From contig NC_133324.1 of the NCBI RefSeq assembly GCF_042186555.1, positions 71,542,793-71,606,792 of the forward strand: a stretch of DNA of 64,000 nt, read 5' to 3'. Both the position numbers and the translations under genes were made by a program. The stretch's first letter is position 1. Every line of letters starts with the position of its first letter. Shown one piece after another: positions 33,882 through 46,502 of the stretch. The notes under the pieces were generated by a model. It had not been told where the DNA came from. It was given only the letters and a program-made list of their open reading frames with translations, and did not search any database. This DNA comes from Aquarana catesbeiana (taxonomy: Eukaryota; Chordata; Amphibia; Anura; Ranidae).

Positions 33882-34508
33882 CAGGGCTTTTTTTCTCAAA
33901 CAAAAAGTGCAGGAACCCCGCCCCCCCTTCTGATGCACCCTTAGTCTCTGCCCCCTACCCACCTCTGAGCACCATCCCTTGGTTCCACCCCCTACCCACC
34001 TCTCAGTACTGCCCCTTTTAGAGAATACAGAACCAAGTATCATTTTGTGCTACTAAGTAATTTGTATTAAATTTGATACACCCCACCTCAGCAACAATAG
34101 ATCCCCCACACAACAATAGCCCTCCCCCAGCAACAATAGACCTCCCAGTAACAATAGACCCCCCTCCAGCAACAAAATACCAACCCACCAACAATAGACA
34201 GCAGCAACAGATCTCCCAGAAGCCAGCATCAATAGACCCTCCTGCAGCTAGCAACAATAAACCTCTCCCTCAACAGTAGATCCCTCCAAGCAACAATTAA
34301 CCCCCCAACAAGAGACCCCCCCACCAACAACAATAGACCTACCCAACAACAATAGACCCCCCACACAAAAATATATCCTCACCAGCCGCATTAGATCCCC
34401 CAGCAGCCAGCATCAATAAACCCTCCAGCACTCCTTACCATAAAATACTTTCAGTGCTGGAGGTGCCGGAACTGTGTCCCCCCGCGTTCCCGCTGAAAAA
34501 AAGCCCTG
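33882..34508. mobile_element. hAT nonautonomous element with CAACAATAGACC core
   Basis: CAGGGCTTTTTTTCTC at the left and CTGAAAAAAAGCCCTG at the right, with perfect GTTATACG duplications (33874-33881 and 34509-34516). The interior repeats CAACAATAGACCCCC imperfectly (34090-34420). No transposase. Confidence 0.93.
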
Positions 34509-34516
34509 GTTATACG

Positions 34517-35189
34517 TATAACCACCGTGTCCAGAACCAAAATTTTCTTGGGGCAGGACCATCAGATATGGAATAGGGTTCCTCGTTCCCTACAGTGGAG
34601 GAAACACATGGAGGATACCGATGGGGTAAATTTAGACACGCTGTCTGGAGTCATGTACCATCAAGAAAGTAGTTTGTAGGCATTTTCCTGAGAGAAAATT
34701 TTCCCGGGAGAATTTGTAGGAGGCTATCCAGGTCTTAGTCCACGTGGCTCAGTCAGGGGAGTTTACCTAGGTCAGAGCCCCACAAAATGCCTTTGAAAAC
34801 CCAGATATTACCTTGCAAAAGCAGCAATGATGTCATCACTGTGCTGTGGGAGGGACCTAGCAGACTCCACCCACTACAGGCTGCCTGCAGAAAACTACAG
34901 GAGGGGGCGGAGACAAGACCAGTCACCCTGCACAAGGAGAGAGAGCAGCAGTGAGCGGTCTTTATTACAGGAAGCTCCTGCAAAGAGGAAAAGTCTCACA
35001 CTGGATTACTGCACAGATCCAGAAAAAATACACAAAGCTCATCAAGATTCAGGGAAGAATTAACATGGATATTTTACTTAGACTTAACTTTTACTTAATA
35101 TTTGCTTATCCCGGAATTCAACATGAATGTAGATCTCTAAGTATCATAAACAATAACCATATGTATTCTTTTCTAAATGACTGTTTTTG
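34517..35189. other. No gene recognised
   Basis: Non-coding; short open frames only. The text around 34560-34740 may be a decayed retroelement, but I recognise no motif. Confidence 0.35.
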
Positions 35190-35600
35190 CTATTTTTTTG
35201 TATCCTGTTTTCCATCTCAGTGTTGCTTATCTACTCTGGCCTCTTTCAGCAACTTCCTGTCTACATGCACTTGGCTGCATATCACCATTCTTGATTGGCT
35301 TCCTGATAAACAGTGAAGCACATGTGCCCTATGTGTGTTGGTACTGCCACTTATAGACTCCACCAGGGGCGCATACAACAGGGTGACACCGTTGTCACCC
35401 TATAACAGGAAGTGCCTGAACAATCAATGGCAAGATCACCAGGGATTCTTTTAATGGAAGCTGCTGATTTCAAAATATTGAAAACACCTTTTAGAATTTG
35501 ATCCATTTTAGTGATTGTGTTTACATCTAATTTAAAATAAACATTTTAATTTTCTGCGTGGACTATATAAGTGGTTTTTATAGGTGATCACATTTACTCA
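35190..35600. repeat. Unclassified dispersed repeat, copy B
   Basis: Uninterrupted counterpart of the repeat at 10850-11600 (landmarks GGCTTCCTG, ACAGGAAGTGCCTGAACAA, AAGATCACC, ATTGAAAACACC). It confirms where the MITE at 11163 was inserted. Confidence 0.6.
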
Positions 35601-35640
35601 TAATCATCTCTTTCAAAACAATTTTAATACATCTTACAGT

Positions 35641-36175
35641 CAGGGCCGGCACAAGGGGTGGGCAGAAGGGTCGGCTGCCCTGGGCACTGTGGTATTATGT
35701 GAGGTTGGGGGAGGGGATTTTTATTGGAAGGGGGAATTTGGGGGGTGGTAGAAGGTATTGTTCTAGCAGGGAAAAATTTTGGGGGGGTGCCAAGAGTGGT
35801 GATTTAGGGGGATTTGTGTTGGGAGGGGGGATTTGAAGTGGGGAAGAAGATGTGTACTTTGAGGGGAAGTTTTAGGGGTAGAGGATTTGTGCTAGAATGG
35901 GTGACATTTTTTTTCTGGAGGGGGGGGAGATTTAAGCTGGGGGAATTTGGAGGGTGGGGGGGGGCAAAGATTTGTGCTGAGAGGGGGGATTTCAGTAGTG
36001 GATGGATATGTACTGGGAGGAGGGGGGATTTATGCTTAGGGGGTAATCATGCAGATTAGGGCTCAGCTTTTTTTTTGGGGGGGGGTTTGCTAACATATAA
36101 TGCTCATACATCTTGGGGAGGGGGCGCAGTTTGACATGTTCACCCTGGGCTCTAGATGACCATGTCCCAGCACTG
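35641..36175. mobile_element. hAT nonautonomous element with G-rich core
   Basis: Starts CAGGGCCGGCACAAGG and ends GTCCCAGCACTG, with perfect CTTACAGT duplications (35633-35640 and 36176-36183). The core is made of imperfect G-rich units (GGGGGATTTGTGCTGGGAGG type). No transposase. Confidence 0.9.
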
Positions 36176-36538
36176 CTTACAGTATTGCCTTTACAGGGGG
36201 TTTGATAGACTGAATACTCAGCATTAAAGTGACTTCCTCTATCAGGTAGAGTTCGTCCACATGATGGCTCAACCATGGGGTTTTATTGCCCCTCAACCAC
36301 TACCACCTCTAGCTACAGAGGCAGCGGCCGGGGGGTGTACACATGCTGCAGCCACGATGCATTGCTTCGCAGACAGGACAAGAACTATACTCCCACCAAA
36401 CACCACCCATTTAAGTAAATAGGGCCATTCGGCAAGCACCCCACAACCACGTGCAATGCAAATGGCTGTGGAGTGTTAATGTGGGCTTCAATACAATACC
36501 GCCACACTGTCTGTTAAATGCTCTTTGAGGCCTGGTTC

Positions 36539-37149
36539 ACACCCCTACGCATTTTTTAAAGTGCATTTTCAGTTTTGCAGAAACACACTACAGTCCATTT
36601 AACATGGTTTCCTATGCGCATAGCTCCCAACTGTCCCTGATTTCGAGGGACTGTCCCTGATTTGGAGCAATGTCCCTCTGTCCCTCTTTCCTCCTCATTT
36701 GTCCCTCATTTTGGTCTGATCCATATAGATGTATATAAAATGTACTATTTATCTTTCAAAAAGTGTTTTCCAGCGCTAAACCTTTCATCCAAATTCTAAA
36801 TTGCTGCATTTGTAAATGTCAAAAGCCAATATAAAGGAAAAAAAGCACTTGTGGGTTTAACCAATCATATTTGTTTTGTACAATTCTCCTTTAAGAGGGG
36901 GGGGCGTGGCAGGGGTGTGTCCTATGCCTACATACTTTTGCTAATAGGTGTCCCTCATTCCCATCTCAGAAAGTTGGGAGGTATGCTATGGGTCATGTTC
37001 ACATCTATGCATTTTATGAAAAAAGCGCCAGGGACGTTTTTCTGTTTCTTGGTTCCATAGACTTCAATGGATCAAAAACGTATATTGAAAAAACGCAAAA
37101 TGCACCTGAAATATGCAAACTGCAACCTGCATAGGGGTGAAACCAGGCC
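36539..37149. mobile_element. MITE (GGCCTGGTTCACACCCC ends) hosting another MITE
   Basis: GGCCTGGTTCACACCCCTACGC and GCATAGGGGTGAAACCAGGCC are inverted ends. Interrupted by the CATAGCTCCC element at 36619-36985. Flanks TGA and TTA do not give a clean duplication. Confidence 0.75.
36619..36985. mobile_element. MITE with CATAGCTCCC ends, copy 3
   Basis: CATAGCTCCCAACTGTCCCT to AAGTTGGGAGGTATG. CTATG occurs on both sides. Same orientation and interior as the copy at 2363. Confidence 0.8.
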
Positions 37150-37211
37150 TTAAGAGCCATCTGAATGTGGATTGCTCTTCAGAGAGCATCACCAGTGTAA
37201 ACGAGCCCTAA

Positions 37212-37465
37212 GGCTATGTTTCCACTATTGCGTCCCCAAAGTCGCGCGATTTACACTGCGACTTTGCAATGCGATTTGTGATGCGGTGAAAGCCATGTGA
37301 GAACAAGTCGCAACGATGTCGGTACAAAGTAGTGCAAAAAACCTTTTTTGGAGTCGCTGCGACTTGAGTCGCACCAATTAGAACGGGGACCATTGAAATA
37401 CATGGGTTTTGACTTGTTCACATGTGTCAAGTCGCACAACAACTCACAGTAGTGGAAACAGAGCC
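37212..37465. mobile_element. Harbinger-like MITE (GCGACTT type)
   Basis: GGCTATGTTTCCACTATTGC and AGTAGTGGAAACAGAGCC, TAA on both sides (37209-37211 and 37466-37468). GTCGC/GCGAC words throughout. Its right TAA is also the left TAA of the palindrome that follows. Confidence 0.8.
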
Positions 37466-37468
37466 TAA

Positions 37469-38346
37469 TAGGGCGTACACACGGTCGGACTTTGTTCGGA
37501 CATTCCGACAACAGAATCCTAGGATTTTTTCCGACGGATGTTGGCTCAAACTTGTCTTGCATACACACGGTCACACAAAGTTGTCGGAAAATCCGATCGT
37601 TCTAAACGCGGTGACGTAAAACACGTACGTCGGGACTATAAACGGGGCAGTGGCCAATAGCTTTTATCTCTTTATTTATTCTGAGCATGCGTGGCACTTT
37701 GTCCGTCGGATTTGTGTACACACGATCGGAATTTCCGACAACGGATTTTGTTGTCGGAAAATTTTATCTCCTGCTCTCCAACTTTGTGTGTCGGAAAATC
37801 CGATGGAAAATGTCCGATGGAGCCCACACACGGTCGGAATTTCCGACAACACGCTCCGATCGGACATTTTCCATCGGAAAATCCGACCGTGTGTACGGGG
37901 CATTATGCATTATGCCCCGTACACACGGTCGGATTTTCCGATGGAAAATGTCCGATCGGAGCGTGTTGTCGGAAATTCCGACCGTGTGTGGGCTCCATCG
38001 GACATTTTCCATCGGATTTTCCGACACACAAAGTTGGAGAGCAGGAGATAAAATTTTCTGACAACAAAATCCGTTGTCGGAAATTCCAATCGTGTGTACA
38101 CAAATCCGACGGACAAAGTGCCACGCATGCTCAGAATAAATAAAGAGATGAAAGCTATTGGCCACTGCCCCGTTTATAGTCCCGACGTACGTGTTTTACG
38201 TCACCGCGTTTAGAACGATCGGATTTTCCGACAACTTTGTGTGACCGTGTGTATGCAAGACAAGTTTGAGCCAACATCCGTCGGAAAAAATCCTAGGATT
38301 TTGTTGTCGGAATGTCCAAACAAAGTCCGACCGTGTGTACGCCCTA
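37469..38346. mobile_element. 878-bp palindrome: two Harbinger-type MITEs head to head
   Basis: Two arms of ~434 bases in opposite orientation meet at GGGGCATTATGCATTATGCCCC (37897-37918). Outer ends are TAGGGCGTACACACGG and its inverse. TAA flanks the whole (37466-37468 and 38347-38349). The arms differ by only a few bases. Open frames of 133 and 150 codons on both strands come from the symmetry and are not genes. Confidence 0.9.
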
Positions 38347-38449
38347 TAAGTGTTAAAATAATGCCATTCGTGACCTGGGAGTACAATATAAATAGAAGGC
38401 CTGGCATAAAGAGAAATTCCTTTGCCTATGGCAGATTTTTAGTGAATTA

Positions 38450-39195
38450 CAGTGCCTTAAAAAAGTATTTATACCCCTTGAAATTTTCCACATTTTGTCA
38501 TGTTACAACCAAAAACATAAATGTATTTTATTGGGATTTTATGTGATAGACCAACACAAAGTGGCACATAATTGTGAAGTGGAAGGAAAATGATAAATGT
38601 TTTTTTTTTTACAAATAAATATGTGAAAAGTGTTGTGTACATTTGTATTCAGCCCCCCTGAGTCAATACTTTGTAGAACCACCTTTCACTGCAATTACAG
38701 CTGTAAGGCCTCTTTCACACGAGGGATCCGTATGTCCGTTTTTCATCCTTCCGTTTTCGGATGAAAAACGGACATACATTCATCCCTATGGAGCGTCGGA
38801 TGTCAGCGGTGACATGTCCACTGACATCCGACCCCGCTCCGATCCGAAAAGTGTAACGGAGGAAAAACCTACTTTTCCATCCGTTTTCGGATCGGATCGG
38901 GTGACGACGGACACTACGGTCCGTCATCATCCAATCCCCCCATAGGGGAAAGCGGCGCTCTGACAGGTCCGTCGCTGCACGGTGTGCAGCGATGGACCTG
39001 TCATCTTCCTGCTCAGCGGGGATCGGCGGAGCGATCCCCGCTGAGCAAGCGGGTGTTCACGGGGCGGATCATCACTGATCCGCCCCGTGAGAAAGAGCCC
39101 TAAGTCTTTTTGGGGATGTCTCTACCAGATTTGCACATCTAGTGAGTGACATTTTTGTCCATTCTTCTTTGCAAAATAGCTCAAGCTCTGTCAGA
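38450..39195 (-). mobile_element. Tc1-like element, end fragment with nested MITE
   Basis: TA at 38448-38449, then CAGTGCCTTAAAAAAGTATT. It has the terminal repeat and the last part of the transposase gene (minus strand) as in the 15228 copy, then breaks off near 39195. A MITE is inserted at 38707-39100. Confidence 0.85.
38707..39100. mobile_element. Harbinger-like MITE inside Tc1 fragment
   Basis: GGCCTCTTTCACACGAGGGA and CCCCGTGAGAAAGAGCCC, TAA on both sides (38704-38706 and 39101-39103). The Tc1 sequence continues exactly across the insertion (GCTGTAA|GTCTTTTT). Inner hairpins such as AGCGGGGATCGGCGGAGCGA are strong. Confidence 0.9.
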
Positions 39196-39462
39196 TGTTT
39201 CTAGTATTTGTTCACTTTATTTAGGAAAGCGGTTGCCACCATCCCTATTCTCATAGTTTGGTTCCTGAAACCCTCTTATGGGATTTTGTCGGCAACCCCA
39301 AAAAAAAAAAATTACTGTTTATATAAAAAAAAAACTTTTTATTACAAAATCTCTAAAATTACATAGCCTTATTTAAAAATCACACAGGGCCATATTCTGG
39401 CCGGAAATCCATTGTACAGATCAATACAATATTATTACAATTATAGATTACAATATTATTAT

Positions 39463-39570
39463 TATTATACAGGATTTATATAACGCCAACAGTTTGCACA
39501 GCGCTTTACAAAGTTTGGGCAGACAGTACAGTTACAATACAATTCAACACAAGAGGAATCAGAGGGATAT
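39463..39570 (-). mobile_element. L2 LINE 3' tail
   Basis: ATTATTATTATTATACAGGA, then GCGCTTTACAAAG and GGGCAGACAGTACAG, the same tail as at 4111-4210. No coding part. Confidence 0.75.
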
Positions 39571-39630
39571 TACATATCTTATTGTGGAGTTTTTGATAGT
39601 CATCATATAGCTTGCTCGGGCATCGTACAT

Positions 39631-39671
39631 CCAACGCGTTTCTAGATTTATTACTTAATCTTTTCCTCAGA
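39631..39671 (-). ncRNA. Hammerhead-like motif, locus 5
   Basis: On the minus strand: CTGAGGA, AA, stem AGATT / AATCT, then A, GAAAC, GCGTT. The short palindrome is ACGCGT. Extra bases flank stem II, so activity is doubtful. Confidence 0.4.
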
Positions 39672-39904
39672 TGCCTTTAGATTTACTAAAATATATGTCC
39701 ACTTCTCATAGTGTCTGCCTATATCAACCTCCACTTGCTTGTGAACAGGGGGGATTCCATGCAAGGATCATACATTTCCCATATCATAGAAAGGGGGCTT
39801 ATTCTTAATAAACAAAGCCTATTTTCCACTGCTGTTCATTCCAGCCAAGGCTGTATATACCTGTTCTTTAGCACATCTCACATGGTCAAAGCACTGTATC
39901 TGGT

Positions 39905-40885
39905 TACATTTTTAGTGAATTATTTGGGTACATTTTAGTGAATTATCTGGTTAAATTTTTAGTGAATAATCTGGGTAAATATGTATTGAATTATTTGGGG
40001 TTTTTTTTTTTTTTTGTGAATTATCTGGGTAAAATGTAGTGAAATATCTGGGTACATTTTTAGTAAATAATCTGGGTTACGTTTTTGCTAAATTATCTGT
40101 GTCAAATTGTTAGTGAATTATCAGGTAAACTTTTAGTGAATTATCTGGGTAAATGGAACAATGTAAATTTTAAGTGTATTAGATAACAGGATAAGCTCCC
40201 GAGATAAAAGGGTTCATTTACTGCAGTAGTAGAGATGGTTCTCTTAGTAGTAAATGTAGTGAAGCTTTGTTCACTAAAAAACATCACGTGCAAGGGAGAG
40301 AAATAAATAAATAAAATTGGATTTTTAGTGAGGTATCTAGGTACATTATTATTGAATTATCTGAGTTCATTTTTATTGAATTATCTGGGTAAATTTTTGT
40401 GAATTATCTGGGTACATTCTTAGTGAATTATCTGGGTACATTCTTAGTGAATTATCTGGGTACATTCTTTGTGAATTATCTGGGTACATTCTTTGTGAAT
40501 TATCTGGGTGCAGTCTTAGTGAATTATCTGGGTACATTCTTTGTGAATTATCTGGGTGCAGTCTTAGTGAATTATCTGGGTACATTCTTAGTGAATTATC
40601 TGGGTACATTCTTTGTGAATTATCTGGGTACATTCTTAGTGAATTGTCTGGGTACATTCTTAGTGAATTATCTGGGTACATTCTTAGTGAATTATCTGGG
40701 TACATTCTTTGTGAATTATCTGGGTACATTCTTAGTGAATTATCTGGGTACATTTTTAGTGAATTATCTGGGTACATTCTTAGTGAATTATCTGGGTACA
40801 TTTTTAGTGAATTATCTGGGTACATTCTTAGTGAATTATCTGGGTACATTCTTTGTGAATTATCTGGGTACATTCTTAGTGAATT
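39905..40885. repeat. 24-bp minisatellite
   Basis: Unit TGGGTACATTCTTAGTGAAT plus TATC. About 21 regular copies at 40380-40885, with diverged and irregular copies at 39905-40150 and 40320-40380. The period is a multiple of 3, and both strands are open across it, giving eight-residue repeats (GTFLVNYL on plus, YPDNSLRM on minus). I treat these as by-products. Confidence 0.92.
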
Positions 40886-41445
40886 GATTGGTTTGCACAA
40901 AACTTATAGCATCTACAAAATAGGGGATAGATTCATGGCATTTTTATTATTCTTTTTTTTTTATTAGTAATGACGGCGATCTGCGTTTTTTATCATGACT
41001 GCGACATTGCGGCAGACAGATCGGACACTTTTGACACTATTTTGGGACCAGTGACATTTATACAGCGATCAGTGCTATAAAAATGCACTGATTACTATGT
41101 AAATGTCACTGGCAGGGAAGGGTTAAACAGTAGGGGGCGATCAAGGGGTTAAGTGTTTTCCCTCAGCATGTTCTAACTGTAGGGGGGATGGGCTCACTAG
41201 AACATGGCAGAGATCACTGCTCCCGATCACAGGGAGCAGTATATCCCTGTCATGTAGCTAGGCAGAACAGGAAAATGCCTTGTTTACATAGACATCTCCC
41301 CGTTCTGCCTCTCCGTGTCACGATCGCGGGCCACCGGCGGACATCGAGTCCGCGGGACCCGCGGGCACTCTACGGGTACGCCCATTTGCACTGCCGTCCC
41401 ATTCTGCTGACGTTCATCGTCGTGCGCTGGACGGCAAGCGGTTAA
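40886..41445. mobile_element. TTAA-flanked element, copy 3 (3' part)
   Basis: Starts in the middle of the family (GATTGGTTTGCACAAAACTT, matching 33590) and runs to GGCAAGCGGTTAA, with TTAA at 41442-41445. The 5' half is replaced by the minisatellite. Confidence 0.75.
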
Positions 41446-41511
41446 AGAGTCATTGTAATCATTTGATGAAGATTTTTCTTCTTGTTTGTTCACTTTGCCA
41501 TGTTAGAATTG

Positions 41512-41722
41512 AAAAAAAAATCTAAAATTTTAGTTTCGACTGATTCTAAATGTATCGATTCAAACTTTTCGAATCGAGAAAAAAAAAACGGTGAATTAGA
41601 AAAATTCCGAATATATGAATTTCGAATACGAATTGAACGAATCAACCCAAATTGAACAAAACTAAATAACTAGATTAACGAATCGAAACTAAATACATTT
41701 TTTTGCCATGCACATGTCTAGA
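41512..41722. repeat. AT-rich stretch of repeated AATTCGAATC words
   Basis: Dense in TTCGAAT, CGAATCG and GAATTT motifs in both directions. No coding frame; terminal limits unclear. Confidence 0.5.
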
Positions 41723-41814
41723 CAAGATTGTGACATCCACTCAAGAACCTTCAATTTTTGTTTAGAAAATTTTGTAGTGAAGATTTTAAACATCAGTTAG
41801 GTAAAGTGTTACAA

Positions 41815-42190
41815 AACAATACAAAATTCAAGGCTTTTTATTTGCAACTGTACTGGCCATAAGGCACACAAGGCATTTGCTCAGTGGGCTGGGGCCTCCG
41901 GCTGGCATGTCCTAACAAGAGCAGCCCATTGATGATGATTGATGCGCCCCTGCCTGTGTCTCCTCTCCCAGCTCTCCCGCCCACCCCCCCCTCCCAACCA
42001 TGTCATCCTATCAGCAGAGCAGGGGGCTGGAGGAGCTGGAGATCTGCACAGAGAGTGGGAGTCTTTCCATATTAACAGGGTAACCACCTGCTTGTTAGCA
42101 TGATCCAGGCCTGCAGCTCCTTCTGCCCCCTGCTCTGCTGATTGGATGATATCATTGGTGGGGCGGGAGACTTTAAACACAAAATGACCC
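41815..42190. repeat. Inverted repeat, possibly the core of a MITE
   Basis: ATCAGCAGAGCAGGGGGCTG (42009-42028) pairs with a right arm around 42105-42150 containing CCCCCTGCTCTGCTGAT. No target duplication found. Confidence 0.55.
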
Positions 42191-43430
42191 TGTGCATGAA
42201 AAACATATGTAAAATGAGTACAACACAATATTATAGGTGTGCAATCTATCCTAAAAACATGAATGACATATATTCAAATAAAGTGCAACTATGCAGTGCA
42301 ATATAATAAATTGTGCTGTATACAACCAAATGGTTGTTATTAAGGCGACAATGTATGGTAAAACCAAAGTCGCATTCAAAACGCACAAAAAAGACAATAT
42401 AAATGAAAAAAATATATGTGAAAAATATATAAATAACAAAAGTTCATATATTGCTGGAATCCAATATAGTGACTACAAGGTGCAACATACAACATAGATA
42501 GGGTGCTCAAATCTGTGTTTCCCATCACCTCATTAAGATAAAAGGCTTACCAGAAAGCCTGCGACCTCCCTTACTCAGGGGGCGTCAAACAGCGCTTTTA
42601 GTAGAATCAAAGATTTACTGATGGAAGACTCTGGCGTTCCCCTCCGAAGAGATCCATAGACATCCAGTGGAGTCCCAGTGATATGGGCAGCAGGAGATGA
42701 TAATGTAAAAAAAGAAGAAAGGCTCCAATAGTGTAGAAAGTCTTCCCAAAGCGTTTTATTAAAAGAAGGGAGTTGCAATACAAAAACCCCAAAGCAAATA
42801 AAAAAAAATTCAGCAGTAATTCTTGCAAGGAAAAAGGACATGCGAGTCCGTTTAAAATCAAATTGCGCATGCGCAGAACATGTGTGCGTAGCGTCCCAGG
42901 GAAGGTAAGACTGTGCAGGGGAGGCAGAGAGCAAAAGGGGGCCACTGTGATTAGAGAGAAAAGGGCAGAGGAATGACTGCAAGGGGCACTGTGATGGGGG
43001 GTGTGATTGCTAGGAGCACTGTAATGTAAAGGGGTACTGTAATATAAAGGGGACATCCCTGGAAAAATTGTCTGCTCAGTCTAAAATGCCCAGGTCTAAT
43101 TTTTGTCCCAGTGCGTGCCTGGTCACTGTCCTTGGAAAAAATTTATAGAGGACCATCACTTACAAAATGGAGACGTCCTCCTAGGTCTTGAATATCAGTT
43201 AGTAAAATTTCAAAGCTATAGGGAGCCAAAAAAAAAAAAAAAGCAGGGATAGTAAGCCTTGATATTTACTGCTCCTCCTGTGGGATTGTTGAGTGATGAA
43301 ACTATAGAACCGGAGTGAAAGAGAAGAAAATGGAAGGGGGTTATAGAGGGTTCTAGAGAAGAGTTTTGGAGATGATTAGAGAGGGGTGGGGTAGTTAAAG
43401 TTGGGATTGTGTTGTTGTATTAAAGACTAC
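42191..43430. other. Non-coding, retroelement-like text, no gene
   Basis: Includes a minus-strand AATAAA near 42755 and CCAATAGTGTAGAAAG near 42727, resembling the bodies of the hammerhead-type families, but no clear motif. A-runs near 43230. Open frames have no recognised domain. Confidence 0.4.
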
Positions 43431-43439
43431 TTTGTCAAA

Positions 43440-45232
<1,793 letters not shown>

Positions 45233-46038
45233 CCTACTAGTTCAGGTATTAATGTGGATTTGACAAACCTAATTCATAACATTGGCAAATATCCCCTACA
45301 ATGCCAAGGACAGGACATGCATGATTCCTGAATATAAGGGATAATGTCCCATTATTAATCAGTAGGAAACATGTACTAACCTTTCCCTCCTATAGAACCA
45401 GTTGGACAAATTAGCTTTTTTTCATGTTTTAATGATTCGGCTTGTCCTTAAATTGGGTGCCCCTACAAAGAATTCTCATTTTCTAATCAGACTGTTTATT
45501 TCCTTATTAAACATACAAAAGAAGGATTGCGCTAACTGGCTGCTACAGACCGCGGGACTTATCAGCCGGGGAGGAATTTCACAACGCATCGACATATGAG
45601 ACTCAATTTAATTTAAAAAAAAAACTCTCTTGTATGTTTCTGAGTTTCCTACTGAATGCCTTGTGTCCACTTTGTAGTACAGTGGGAAAAGGGACAACTC
45701 TATTTGCTGTAGTGGGTCAGAAGCTAATATGTTTTATAAAACGCCGGCTTTTCAATACGTCTTATCTAAAATAGATGGACATTAAAGCTTCTTTATTTTT
45801 TTTGAAATAGCCATAAAATTAATTGAAACACAAATGTACGAGCATATAGTTTTATAATTTAATATGAACGTTTTTCAAGGAGGAAAAAAAAAATGTGAGA
45901 AAATAAACAAATGTACTGCAAATTATGTATTTTTATAACCGATCATTTAGGTTTATGCATATAAAAAGTATGTTACTTATCTGAGCTGCTAGTGACATCT
46001 ACTGGCAGTGTTGGAGAGCTGCGCCCTCTGAAGTGAAC
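45233..46038. other. No gene or repeat recognised
   Basis: About 800 bases without terminal repeats or a known protein. It may be single-copy DNA. Confidence 0.4.
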
Positions 46039-46502
46039 TACAGTGCCTTGAAAAAGTATTCATACCCCTTGAAATTTTCCACATTTTCTCATCTTACAAC
46101 CAAAAAACGTAAATGTATTTTATTGGGATTTTATGTGATAGACCAACACAAAGTGGCACATAATTGTGAAGTAGAAGGAAAATGATAAATGGTTTTCAAT
46201 TTTTTTTTTATAAATAAATATCTGAAAAGTGTGGTGTACATTTGTATTCAGCCCCCCTGAGTCAATACTTTGTAGAATCACCTTTTGCTGCTATTTCAGC
46301 TGCAAGTCTTTTTGGGGATGTCTCTACCAGCTTTGAACATCTAGAGAGGGACATTTTTTGCCCATTCTTCTTTGCAAAATAGCTCAAGCTCTGTCAGATT
46401 GGATGGAGAGCGTCTGTGAACAGCAATTTTCAAGTCTTGCCATAGATCCTCAATTGGATTTAGGTCTGGACTTTGACTGGGCCATTTTAACACGTGAATA
46501 TG

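Larger units (their letters stand above)
39300..39700 (-). mobile_element. Short element with hammerhead-like motif and L2 tail inside
   Basis: On the minus strand a hammerhead-like motif (39631-39671) precedes AATAAA near 39332. Between them is the 3' end of an L2 LINE (39463-39570). Non-coding. Confidence 0.45.

Noticed and set aside
37266..37466. TAA at 37466-37468 as chance
   Set aside because: It is shared by the neighbouring MITE and by the palindrome, and both duplications are complete, so chance is unlikely; I kept both calls.
37650..38165. Open frames of 124-150 codons on both strands
   Set aside because: The same palindromic Harbinger MITE text read from both sides; no domain.
40373..40967. 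Repeat proteins of 107-175 residues on both strands
   Set aside because: By-products of a 24-bp tandem repeat with no stops in either direction.
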